Positions 42,349 through 52,644 of a stretch of DNA of 64,000 nucleotides are shown in pieces (the stretch's first letter is position 1; each line of letters begins with the position of its first letter). The notes under the pieces were generated by a model. The model was given only the letters and a program-made list of their open reading frames with translations. It was not told the DNA's origin and ran no database searches. Source of the DNA: Cryptomeria japonica (Eukaryota > Streptophyta > Pinopsida > Cupressales > Cupressaceae); NCBI RefSeq assembly GCF_030272615.1, contig NC_081414.1, positions 306,531,164 through 306,595,163 on the forward strand. Reading direction: 5' to 3'. A program made the translations under genes and the position numbers.

Positions 42349-44690
42349 ACAAGTCCATTAAGCATGTGAGCATATGACTCTTTATCCTTAAGCTTTTCCG
42401 GTGTGGGCCTACCAACCAAATCAATGCATTCCTTCTTCTGTACACTCAAGAAGTCCAACCAGGGAGTCACCAATCCTCTGAGTCCTTTAGCTCTCCTTAT
42501 GATTTTGTCTTTTTCCCTTTCAAGAGCTGAAACTTGAGCTTCCAATACCAAAATCTGACCATCAATAGATGTATTTAAAGAATTTGATCCATCAAAAGAA
42601 TTGACTATACCTACAATTTTCTCCTGAGTATCTTTAATCCCTTTATCTATATCTGCAATAAGTAAACCTATGTTGCAGCATACTCAATAAATATTAGTAC
42701 ATTTCCTTAAAGAATTATCAATCAACTTTATCTTATCAATAATATCTTTCTTCTTTGATGGTTTATTAACTTTAATAGCTTCCTGTTTTGTACCGGTGGC
42801 TTTGCCACTTGGTACGATATCGGTTACTGTTGGTTCCTCATGAATTATGTCCTCAACCTATACATTTTGATCCAGAGGACTATTTTCCTGAACATTTTTA
42901 ACTTGTACACTCTGTGAATTTGTCAATATCTCCATATTTGTTAGTATCACCTCTGTGTCCTATACATTAGATTTTATTGGGGTCTCTACATCCAATTCCT
43001 TATTATCTTTCAATATTGTAGATGAGGTACCCATTATACCTTTGCCTTTCCCTTCAATCAGGATGTCTGTAATGTCTATTTTAGCTTTTGGTGAAGTATA
43101 GAAACCAGGGTTTTTAGCAAAGAATTGAACCCAGGCCTTGTGGGTTTCAATGATTATCTCATTAATCCTACCTAACATAAGATTAATTATCTTGTGCTTG
43201 CTATGAAATTTTTTTCTATCTACAACCTCAAGAGTCATATCCAACTCACTTGGAGTAATAGATCCACAAGTAATCAATAACCCTTGAATATTTATATGCT
43301 TATCCTCCTCCATAGCTAATACTCTCCTAGCATCTAGGTTGTCATATAGTTGTGCCAATATTTGATTCTCAATTTCCAGCAAAGCTTTCTTATATATATC
43401 CAAATATAATAAAATTGCTTCCTCAACTTCTCTCTACTCATCATTATATAAATGCTCATAATAGAATTGTACATTTTTCAGCATACCATCCTTACCTATT
43501 TCATCTACCAATTCTGCATAAGTCTTGGGTGGAATAATAGTTACATTACCAGATACAATTGTAAGATCTATGTCATCCATCTTCTTTCTTCTTCCAGTAC
43601 CGGATGGTGCAAAAGGTGTTTCCTTTGGAGCTCTTTTCTTTGCCGATACCTTGATTTTGACCTTCCTTACTGGTTTCTTCCTTGCTTCCTCCTTAGATTC
43701 CTCACATTTCTTCCTCAATACCCTCTTGAATGCTAAGGGTGTGTCATCCTTAGTTCCAGAGTCTGATGGAATAGGCTCAATAAAAAATTCAGGCTCTTTT
43801 CTATTCCTTCCTTTTTCTGGAACAACATCCATTAATGCCTTGATATCTTGAGATACTTGTTCAACAAATTTGTTGGCCTTGCCCTACTATTTCTCCTCTT
43901 CTTCTAGTTAAATTTAGTTTTAACCTCTTACTTCTTTTGTTTTGCAGTACCAAAGGATTTCTCAATCTCATCAATAGGTGCATCAATTAAAATCTTTGCA
44001 TAAGCATCCAAAATCTTAGCATCAACCTCATATCCCATTTCTTCTATCCATATCTTCTGGGGTTTGACTACTTCTATCAAGGTTTCATCCTTTTTAACCA
44101 TAAAGTAGATCTCAGTTGAGTATTTCTCAATAATTTGTTTTGGAACCCTTTCTTTAGATTTCCTTGCCTTCTGGAATGCCTTGAAGTAACCCAAAATCTT
44201 ATCATCTTGCTGACTACCAAAAGTAGAAATAGATTATTTCAGTTGTCTTCCTACCAGGATATCAAATGCCCACTTTTTCTTCCCAAAACCAAGAGTTTCA
44301 TTAATGAAAAATAACATCAAGCAGATAATAAGATTCCCATGTCGGAATGTCCCCTTCTTCTCTCCTTTGATCTTCCCTAGGTTAATTAACAACTCATCTA
44401 ACATCCATCCACAGAGATCTAACTTCTCATTTGCCCTCATGATCTTATGTGCGGCATAAATGCAAGAGCTAGAAATAGAGTTGAGATGATTGGATTGAGT
44501 TACCTTGTAACGAATGATCATGTTGCCAAATCTGATATCTCTATTGGTAATGGTGTTGACCCTCATCGATTGTCGGTCTGAAGTTGTACTTGTGAGTTTG
44601 TTAACCTAATAATTAGAAATCTTTTTATCTAGATGCTGACCAATCTACGACAAACTAGTGATGGCCCTAATGGCTATTGGTGTTGCATGA
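42349..44690 (-). pseudogene. G ORF2, unknown protein homologous to B and J ORF2
   Basis: In order on the minus strand: VNKLTSTTSDR and MRVNTITNRDIRFGNMIIRY (44566-44234, to FDILVGRQLK); YFKAFQKARKSKERVPKQII, IYFMVKKDETLIEVV, IWIEEMGYEVDAKILDAYAK (44194-43928); a basic segment KKPVRKVKIKVSAKKRAPKE (43832-43434); helical sequence (43403-42960, LEIENQILAQLYDNLDARRV); and the coiled coil DGQILVLEAQVSALEREKDK (42551 onward) cut at 42348 by D. Stops and small shifts separate the segments. The same order in B makes it a single ancestral protein of about 1,000 residues. I cannot name the fold; a relation to the env-like ORF of Sireviruses is only an idea from position. Confidence 0.75.
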
Positions 44691-44699
44691 AGATTGCAT
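42349..44699 (-). mobile_element. G: non-autonomous B-like element, ORF2 portion
   Basis: Only ORF2 is visible. It is bounded on the left by the LTR of D and on the right by the LTR of H, both of which interrupt the frame. The protein matches B ORF2 in order from the SLS..VNKLTSTTSDR segment to the C-terminal coiled coil. It is the outermost layer of the nest and so the oldest insertion in the window. Its LTRs and gag lie outside on both sides. Confidence 0.8.
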
Positions 44700-46092
44700 T
44701 GATGAAGTATATTGTTGTCATTGATATCAATATTAACTAGTAATGAAGTTGTATTTCAACCCATAGTGATGTAGTAATGCAACTGGTAGTAAAGTAGTGA
44801 AGGAAACAAGTATTATTATTGAAGCAAAGTGATCAAATGATAACCCTAACTAGTTGATAAGATGAACCCTAATCGACGGAGCTTGGTGAATTGGTTGTGA
44901 TGATCTATGACGAAATGATGATCAAAGATGAACATGCCACATATGCATGATGCATGTGATGAGTTTAAAAGTGGATTTGGTGTGTGAAGATAACTGTTTA
45001 TCTTGGGAATGATCAAATGCATAGCATGAAGTGAAAACACATGACTTTCTATGAGATCCAATGTATAGTGATCTAGGAGTAGTTGAAGTTGTCTAGAACA
45101 ATGTGTAGTTGATTGCTATGTAATCCAACGGTTATGATTGAACTGATATGTTAATAATCTCTATGAGATTTGTAGGTTTTGTGTTGTGTTACCGACCTAT
45201 TGTATTTGTTTTTAAGGTTGATGAGTTGTTTGTAATTGTGTTGACAAATTTGGTTGTGTGGTAGTGTGATTGTTGCCAAACTAGAAGGAGTGTCTACAAA
45301 ATGTTGTGAAGGCAGATAGGAGCGAAAAAGAATCTGACTAAGCAAGGCAATGCTATTACCAGATTAGCAAAGAACCTATTGTTCTCTAACCATTACAACA
45401 ATTAAATCCCCTAACCGAGTAATGTTTAATAGGCTTGGAGTTATTTAAATCCTATAACAAGGTGATCCATTAGCTTGGATTTGAAATCCTCTACTGAGGT
45501 TGCCTCTAACAGGGTATTACCTTTAACAGGGTATTGTAGTCAATCCCTTAACCAAGTGGTCCTTAACCAGATCTATTCTTAATAGGATATTATTGTATAA
45601 GCTTCTAACAAGGCTTGGCTCCTAATAGGGCAAAATATAGAAGAGCTCAAAATACTTGTGGGTATTCATCCCCACCGTGGTTTTTCCCATTTGGGTTTCC
45701 ACATGAAAAATCATTGTGTCAAGTGGTGAATGATTTTGTGGATATCTTTTGATATGATTGATTTGAATGACTGGTAAATCCACTTAGATATGTTTAGATG
45801 ACCGAAAGTGATCTGAAATGAGCTATTATTGATGTTAGTGAAGTGGTTTAATGTTTTGGTTAAATGGTATGTGAGTTTGAGATCTATTACATTGTATCAT
45901 TGATCTTTTGGTCAACCAGTAAAGTTTGATAGTGTAGTTGCAGTTTTGGATACAGTGACTAAACCGGTTAGTTTTGAAAGTTTTTTCTGAGTTGGAATTA
46001 AGTTTGGTGAAAAGTTTAGTTTGTTTTCTATCTACTAATTCACCCACCCTCTTATTAGTTTACAGGATCCTTATTGTTTCATGATATTATCA
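44700..46092 (+). repeat. 5' LTR of H
   Basis: Begins TGATGAAGTATATTGTTGTC and ends GATATTATCA, 1,393 bp. It shares the core CCACCGTGGTTTTTCCC (about 45673-45689) and the CTAATTCACCCACCCTCTTA box near the end with the other copia-like LTRs, but its sequence is otherwise distinct. A series of short repeated phrases (TAACAAGG, TAACCAAG, TAACAGGG with AATCC) at 45400-45630 resembles those in the LTRs of E1, E2 and J. Confidence 0.82.
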
Positions 46093-46108
46093 ATTGGTAT
46101 TAGAGCAT
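46093..46108 (+). promoter_or_regulatory. Primer-binding site of H
   Basis: ATTGGTATTAGAGCAT follows the LTR and matches TGGTATCAGAGC with one change (C to T). Confidence 0.85.
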
Positions 46109-46162
46109 TTCAGGTCCTCTTGTGTTTAAGCCTAATAGCTTGAGGAAAAGATCTAAGAGAAC

Positions 46163-47012
46163 ATGATGAAGAAAGAAGGTCTGAAGTTCAATAGGGAAAG
46201 CTACAGAATATGGAGTGATAGGATGAAGATATATATAAAGAATGTAGGAAGTAAATATTGGGAACATGTTGTTACTAAATATAACTTTGTTGGCAGTGGG
46301 CCAACATCCCTCACAGAGATTCACGACATGGTTTAACAACCTCCTATGGATTCTATAAGTCTAGTGGTTGTATCGGGCATTGATAGGTCAATCTTTTGGT
46401 GCAACGACAACCCTAGCTTGTAACAAGTGGTATTAGAGCTTGGTCATAGGTTCAAATCATGCGGGCCATGGCGAGTGATGCTGGGAGGGGTATTGTTGGT
46501 AGTGGTCCAGCGTCCCTCATGGGGATTCCTGACATGGTTTAACAACATCCTATGGATTCTATAAGTCTAGTGGTTGTATCGGGCAGGTCGATCTTTTGGT
46601 GCAACGAAAATCCTAGCTTGTAACAAACTTGCCTAGTGGGATTCTGTCAAATGATCAAAATAAGGATTAACAAGAGAACAATCAAGCATTAGAGGCCATA
46701 ATCAGTTTCTTGTCCGATTCAGAGTATGTTGATGTCCATCGATTGGAGATTGCATATGAAGTATGGAATAGACTGGAAGATATCTATAGTAGTGATGAGC
46801 ATGTTAAGATTGCCAAGGAAGAGAGTCTGAGAGGTAAATTTGATGATATGCGGATGGTTAAAGGATAAAACATTCAACAGTATGGTTAGACGATCAAGGA
46901 GATAGTCAGAGAGATCAAAAGTGTTGGAGGTATAGTGGAGGATACAACAATTGTTAGTAAGGTATTGAGAACCCTTTACTGGTCTATGCTATCTGAGTTG
47001 CAACCATTTAGG
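46163..47012 (+). pseudogene. H gag, UBN2-type copia gag (broken, contains the TRIM)
   Basis: Starts MMKKEGLKFNRESYRIWSDR and, after removal of the TRIM, continues LPSGILSNDQNKD, ALEAIISFLSDSEYVDVHRL, AYEVWNRLEDIYSSDEHVKI, KEESLRGKFDDMRM, then REIKSVGGIVEDTTIVSKVL and SMLSELQPFR, where I interrupts. This is the standard N-terminal gag domain of copia elements. Stops at about 46667, 46866 and 46887 show decay. Reading across one copy of the AACTT duplication gives a smooth join at the TRIM. Confidence 0.85.
46288..46625 (+). mobile_element. TRIM (terminal-repeat retrotransposon in miniature)
   Basis: Two near-identical terminal repeats (46288-46425, 138 bp; 46494-46625, 132 bp), TGTTGG to TTGTAACA, enclose only 68 bp. 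That interior starts with AGTGGTATTAGAGCTTGG, a primer-binding site for initiator tRNA-Met, and ends with the purine run GCTGGGAGGGGTAT as polypurine tract. The target duplication AACTT (46283-46287, 46626-46630) is exact. The left repeat has six extra bases (ATTGAT near 46380). It has no coding capacity and must have moved with enzymes of another LTR element. Confidence 0.95.
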
Positions 47013-47815
47013 TGTTAGAATCAATGACAATCCCAAAGACACTTAGAGAGGGGGTGAATTAGTGTCTAACCAGTTAGTAGAATATTTAAACTTATTAAGA
47101 ACTTTGTATCCAAAAACAATGTACCGATAAATAAGAATTAATGCAACAAATAAGAATAACAGAGACAACATAGAGAACGAACCATAACACAAGATATTAA
47201 TGAGGAAACTTGGTGTGGGAAAAACCTTGGTGGGATTTGTGACCCACAATATTCACTCACTGGACAATGAATAAATATTACTTACAATGATGGGTCTGCA
47301 CATGCAAGAAGGCTAGCAGCCTAGAGCTCACTACTCAACTACAAAACAAAAGTCTCACTAACTTACAAAATGGATTATCAAAATCCAATACAATGTACTG
47401 CTTCAGATCAACATCAAACATGCCAGGTTGAGTACCAGTTTAAGCTCAGACTATAACCAAAAACCTTTGATGTCAACTATATCACCTTATACAAAAATAT
47501 CATCTATATTCTCTCACTCTCATCATTATATCCTCTCATGTCCAAATGACCTATAATATCTCATATATATATATATATATATATATGAGTCTTTTACAAT
47601 ATGCCACGTCAGCTTATACAAGAGATAATTACATTATAAAACAATAAACAAAAGTTTATTCCATGTCGGCTTGAGTGTCGGTATGCATTATTACCGCTCT
47701 TAGTGAAGTGTCTGCCAATGTATGTAGAAGTCCATTGCCAGTGCCGGTAACTTCTGGTGGGTTGCCAAGTGATTGCCAGTTGGTTTTCATCAATGACAAC
47801 ATCAACTATTCTCAT
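47013..47815 (-). mobile_element. I: LTR of a B-family element (3' LTR, cut by J)
   Basis: On the minus strand the LTR end TTGATTCTAACA lies at 47013, next to the gag of H. The sequence matches the B LTR in the same order: GTGAATATTGTGGGTC type segment with CAAATCCCACCAAGG (47226-47260), the region of TGCATGTGCAG with AGCTCACTACTC, and the U5 box (GAATTAGTGTC with a G-run). A short TA repeat sits at 47565-47586. The first ~50 bases expected for this LTR family are missing because J begins at 47816. Whether I is a full element or a solo LTR cannot be told here. Confidence 0.75.
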
Positions 47816-48874
47816 TGATGGTCTTGAAAATCACTAAGAGGAGGGGGGGGGTGAATCAGTGACACCAAAACAAACACTACTTTAAACACTAACCGATAGA
47901 TGAACTTAACCAAGCAGTTAAACAAAATACATGCTATCCAATATGAAATAATAGCATCCACATAAAGTAGAACATCCACCATAGCACAAGTGTTTATACG
48001 TGGAAAACCCAAATAGGTAAAAACCACGGCGAGATGGAACTCACAAGTTAACTATCTGCAGTAATAGAAAATTGATCGGTTAAGGTCTTACAAAGAGCTC
48101 TGCTAGGAGAAAATCTTGTTAGAGATCCCAAGCTTGATTAGAAGCTTATACCCTATTAAGAGTAACCTTCCTAGAGGATTTTAGAATCCAAACTAATGGA
48201 TCACCTTGTTAGAGGATTTGTACAATGAAGCTTGTTAGAGCTTACCTGGTTAGGAGATTTAGTTTTGTTTTAATGATTAGAAAACAACAAGAAGGATTTG
48301 ATCTATTCTGAGTAGTACACACTTGCTTGATCAGATCATTCTAAGTACATTCAACATTGCTCTCCATCTAAACACTTATTGCTCTTCAGCAAAAGTATTC
48401 ACATAGATCACCTCTACTATATTTGTTCTCTCTTTTTCATCTCTCACATAAAATGCTTCACTTAGATGTCTATAAATAGACATTCAAACCTTATGTCGGC
48501 CATAGGAACACAATTTCCTAGGTGCAATGTATCTAGACATTTTAAACATAACTCATCACAAAATTAGATACAGGTTAGAGAAATCAATATCGATTGGAAT
48601 AAAGCTAGTGAATCATTGTCCAAGAATCTTCCACTTGATCTTCTTCTTCACCTTCATCATCACTTTGATGCTGACTTAGAGTAACCACGGGTTATCTCTT
48701 AGGCACATACCAGTTGACACTGAGTACCGGTTAGAGATAGACCTTAAACATACCAGTTGGTAGTAAAAACCAATTGAAGTTATACCGGTAGTAAATGTAA
48801 TCATATATGTGTGTGAGAGTGCTTCATCAATGATAACAAGTGATGAATACATTACAATTATCATCATGCCAACA
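47816..48874 (-). repeat. 3' LTR of J
   Basis: On the minus strand it starts TGTTGGCATGATGATAATTG at 48874 and ends TTTTCAAGACCATCA at 47816; 1,059 bp. It resembles the E1/E2 LTRs (CCTCTAACAAGGTGATCC phrases, GTTCCATCTCGCCGTGG core around 48015-48035) more than the B LTR, although the internal coding region is B-like. The plus-strand G-run at about 47838-47848 marks the U5 box. Confidence 0.82.
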
Positions 48875-49070
48875 ATCTTCCCCTTTGGCATTGATGGCAA
48901 CACTTAGAAGGTTTTTAGAGGTAATAAAATACCGCTAAGTGTGCATACACAATATATTTACATATGTACTCATATTTCCCTTGAATATAATACTCCCCCT
49001 TAATGCATGCATAAATACAAAATTTTCAAAAACACACATACATATTATTACTCCCCCTTTGACAACAATG
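48875..49070 (-). promoter_or_regulatory. Polypurine tract array of J
   Basis: Minus-strand tracts CCAAAGGGGAAGAT (48875-48888, at the LTR), AAGGGGGAGTAT (about 48991-49002) and CAAAGGGGGAGTAAT (about 49048-49062). The same three-tract pattern occurs in E1 and B. Confidence 0.8.
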
Positions 49071-49199
49071 CCAAAATGCTAAAGTAAAATATATACATAT
49101 ATATAGAAAATCTGTACCAAAGTATATATTACAATTTGAAATAAGTTCATGCATTGGATATTCTCATAAAAATATTATTGAAATTCTACTTCATCTAGG

Positions 49200-51528
49200 A
49201 TAGAGCATTCTTCTATGATTCCAGTATGTTGTCTGTATACTTAGAGGTAGACAACAGCTGAGAATAGAATTCTTCCAATGATTCTAGCATGCAAGTTTCA
49301 GGAGTAGCAAGAATAGCTTCTGCACTAGAGTAGGCTCTCTAAAGAATGTTAATCTATGAGGTGAGGTGACTCTTGAGCTCTCTTAGAGATTGTAATCTCT
49401 TAGCTCTCTCATTATCATACTTGTTTAGTTTGTCATGCAGTTCATCTATAGACTGGTTAAAGGCATGAATAGAGTCCTGGATTGGGACATATGCCTTGCA
49501 TAATCTTTCTATTTCCTGCCCAGTCTCAACTTGATTCTTAGAAATATCATAATAAAAGAAAGTAATATTGGAGGTAGAGGCAAGATACTTTCCTCTAGAT
49601 TCAATATCTTTCTTTAACAGACTACCATTTTGAGATAAAGTCATTTTGCTATTTTCAATGTGCTTGGCTAGTTTATCTCCATATGCCTTCTTGTGACTCT
49701 TCTCAATGGATATTTGAGCAGCATCTTCAAGTGTTTTGATTTGATTGGATGTATCTGCAACTAACTAACCAAGTTTGCTGATAGGAGTAGGAAGATGTGC
49801 GATAGAGGTTTCCAGTAGTAATCCAGACAAAATATCTACTACATTCTAGATTGTCTCTACCTCAATTCTTTGCTCTTTCAATCTCTTCTTGTGTGCATGA
49901 GATTGAATAACATTAGAAATCTTCATCATTTCAGATGCACTCAAGGCCTTCATGTCAATAGATCCTGAAATTCTTACAGTCTTCATCACCATCAGCAAGT
50001 AGTTCTTTCTTTGCTAGTTCAGGAGGTGTACTCTTAATGATGTCTCTTTTTGTGTTCTTCTCTATTGCATCTTCTATTCGTTGAGTAATAACTTCCTTAG
50101 TAGAATCCTTTTGAGTAGTCTAAACAAATGGTGGAGATTGGGGTTTCTCCAGTTGTTCAGTTGCTAGTTCACTGACCTCTTTTAGTTTCCTTTTCTAAAT
50201 ATGTACCCTTATACTTTGGTTGCAAAATCAGTTTCCTATTCCTCTTCTTTGGTGCACTCTCCTTCTTCTCAGATATTTTAGGTGTTGGTTCCTTCTTGGT
50301 TAGGACACTCTGATTCACCCTTGTAGTCTTCTTCATAGGATATTTTTCATCTCATTTCTTTTGCTTTCCTTTTTCTTTTGCTACAAGTGCAGTATCAGTT
50401 TCAGTTGGTGCAGGTTGGATTGCTAAGATGTCCAATTTTGCCTTCTTTTTTTCTTTGGGTGATGCTAATAGAGTATTAGCATAGCCAACCAGTAAGTCAT
50501 GATTGACCTCATAGCTCATATCTTCCATCTCTTCCTCCCTTAGCTATTTTGCTTGCATCAAGCAAAATTTAGTGGTAACCATGAAGATTATGTCTTTTTT
50601 AAAGTGTTTTACCACATCTTCCGGTAACCTCATTCTCAATCTCATCTTCTTCTAGAATTCATTAAAGTACCTATTCCTGGCAGCTGAAAAGGTATTCTTC
50701 ACAACCTTAATGTTGTTCTTGATCTGTGCATTTACCGGTTGTTCTTTGGACCATTCAATGTCACCTATACTAGGTAGAAAGTTCTAAAAGTAGAAAAATA
50801 ACCTAGCTAACAACTGACCATATTTGAACTTCTGAGTATTGTCCTTCTGGATGGATTTCAAATTTTGAAATAACTAGACTCTGATAGCTTCAGAAATATC
50901 ATAGTTTGCATTATCAATTATCATTCTATGTGTTGTATGAATTGCTGCAGATGGAACATTGTTAAGTTTAATGGAGTAGAACACTCGGTAGCCTATCACC
51001 ATTGCTGCAATTTTCCCAGTAGGGTCCCTAATATTGTTGACAGGAAAAAGAATGCCTATCAGAGGTAGAACCGGTTAACTTGAAGATAGTATCTTTTGAA
51101 ATTTTCCTCAGCTCATGAACTTCACTGGTTGAGCAATAACCCATTACAGCCCTAATAGCCTCCTTGGTTATTGTGTGAGTCCTCTCCAGATACATATTTT
51201 TACTGTGGACTTGACTCAAAATTATTCTTATGTGTTCATCCTCAAAGTCTTCAAGAAAATAGGTGGCATTATGAAACTCTTTTTAAAGAACCCTAGCATA
51301 TTTAGCTTCAATCTTTCCATCCTTATTAAAGAGTGATTTCAATTGAGTATAGATGTGAAGAGTTTCCAAATCTTCAATTTTGCAATCTATATAACTAGAC
51401 AAATCACCTTTGACCACAACACCACTCGGGACTTGCGACAATGAATTATAGGACATAATTTCATCTGCCTTTAGAGCTTCCTCAAGCTCAACAATGATCA
51501 TCCACCTCCCTACAGACTTTGAAGTCAT
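49200..51528 (-). pseudogene. J ORF2, unknown protein homologous to B and G ORF2
   Basis: Probable start MTSKSVGRWMIIVELEEAL (51528). Matches to B: LSQVPSGVV, YIDCKIEDLETLHIY (B: YIHCNIEELGDEEIK), HTITKEAIRAVMG, KLTGSTSDRHSF. After heavy decay at 51000-50780 it resumes with EQPVNAQIKNN, RLPEDVVKHFKKDIIFMV, EDMSYEVNHDLLVGYANTLL (G: EEMGYEVDAKILDAYAKIL), then a basic K-rich region and finally the coiled coil at 49644-49354 (DSIHAFNQSIDELHDKLNKY). Multiple stops occur. An upstream extension of the open frame to 51732 has no counterpart in B and is probably not coding. Confidence 0.7.
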
Positions 51529-52044
51529 TGTCATTCTAGATAAACAAGTTTTGAGGCAGTATACAAAGAAAAACCTAGAATCTTGCACGTCGCACCGTTT
51601 CCTGGTTGGACTGTTCAAATGACCTCCCATTCGCTTCTCTGCAGCTTCCGATTTTACTTCATTTCTCTTAATCACAAAGCAATTCGCCAATTCGCACCAA
51701 GACAATTTTGCTCTGCTCTGCAATCGCTTCACTTTCTTTTTTCGAAAGAGTTAGGGTAAAAATGATAAGGTAAAATTTATTTTTATCCTTTTTACCAACC
51801 ATAATAAATGCTCATACTTTTAGGTTACAAACCCTAATTTCACCACTTAAGTGAAATATCAGTTAATAACACATCAACAAAAATCACCAAAATTCAAAAT
51901 TCAAAAAAAACTTTCCTGCTTATTTTACAAAAGGGGTTCGGAAATATTTTACCGTTACACTCCCCTTAGTCGTATTAGACATGCTTAAGTTACCGATGTT
52001 TGATTCTCTTCATTAGGTGAAGGAATGATTTCCTCTACAAGCAA

Positions 52045-52644
52045 TTATTTGCTTTTCTTTTTCCATGTCTGGTTCATATCTTCTCTTGTTTCCTCAACAT
52101 CAATTTTATGTTTGCCTTTTTTATCCTTAAAAGAGCTGACTGGTTTACTGTTCCTTGATCTGCAAAACTTTGCCAGATGCCACAGTTTGTTGCAGTGGTA
52201 AAATACCATACTAGATGATCTCCAGGGTCCTGCAATTCCTCTTCTTGTTCTTTTTCTACAGTTCATAGTCACATGACCAAGGTTATTACAAAAGGTACAA
52301 ACAACATTTGTTACCTTTTCCATTTCGAATGGACTAAACCGGTTGCCATAGGATCTTTTCCAGTTCCTATTTACCCGATTATCAAAATTCCTTCTCCAGT
52401 CACAATATGGTCTATGATGCATGTGTGGTATAGGATTGTTTGATCCATATCTGCACTCAATATGATTATGCCCATACATTCCACAATTGTAGTAATGTCC
52501 TTCAAACTTTCTAGACATATACCTAGCATTAATATTGTAACTTGCATTCTTGTTAGGTTTGTTCCTACAAACATTTGCAGTATGACCAGGCTTATGGTAA
52601 ACAAAGCAGACAAGCTTAAAAGCTTTCTTACCAGTAGTCTTATT
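52045..52644 (-). pseudogene. J gag, zinc-knuckle region (cut by K)
   Basis: Four knuckles in order: CFVYHKPGHTANVC (second Cys replaced by His), YNCGMYGHNHIEC, CTFCNNLGHVTMNC and FYHCNKLWHLAKFC (Gly replaced by Trp), separated by basic and aromatic linkers (HHRPYCDWRRNFDNRVNRNW). B has the same number of knuckles with similar spacing. 52518-52045 is an open frame ending NQTWKKKSK; B ends its gag with a comparable KQEFSKQWIRKSN segment. The coiled-coil part is beyond K. Confidence 0.8.

Larger units (their letters stand above)
44700..47012 (+). mobile_element. H: 5' part of a Ty1/copia LTR retrotransposon
   Basis: LTR (44700-46092), primer-binding site, leader, then a copia gag split by a TRIM (46288-46625) and cut at 47012 by the LTR of I. 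The LTR starts within ORF2 of G; TGCAT (44695-44699) is the expected left target duplication. The rest of H should be to the right of the window. Confidence 0.82.
47816..52644 (-). mobile_element. J: non-autonomous B-like element, gag, ORF2 and 3' LTR
   Basis: On the minus strand: gag with zinc knuckles (to 52045), ORF2 (51528-49200), a tail with three polypurine tracts (48875-49070) and the 3' LTR (47816-48874). The 5' part is cut off at 52644 by the LTR of K, which sits in gag. There is no pol between gag and ORF2: the interval is about 500 bp. This is the second case, besides B, where gag and ORF2 are seen side by side. Confidence 0.82.

Noticed and set aside
42349-44699. Host gene fragment encoding a coiled-coil protein
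   Set aside because: The same protein occurs in B and J between gag and LTR, so it belongs to a mobile element.
51528-51732. N-terminal extension of J ORF2
   Set aside because: It has no counterpart in B and probably belongs to the gag-ORF2 spacer.
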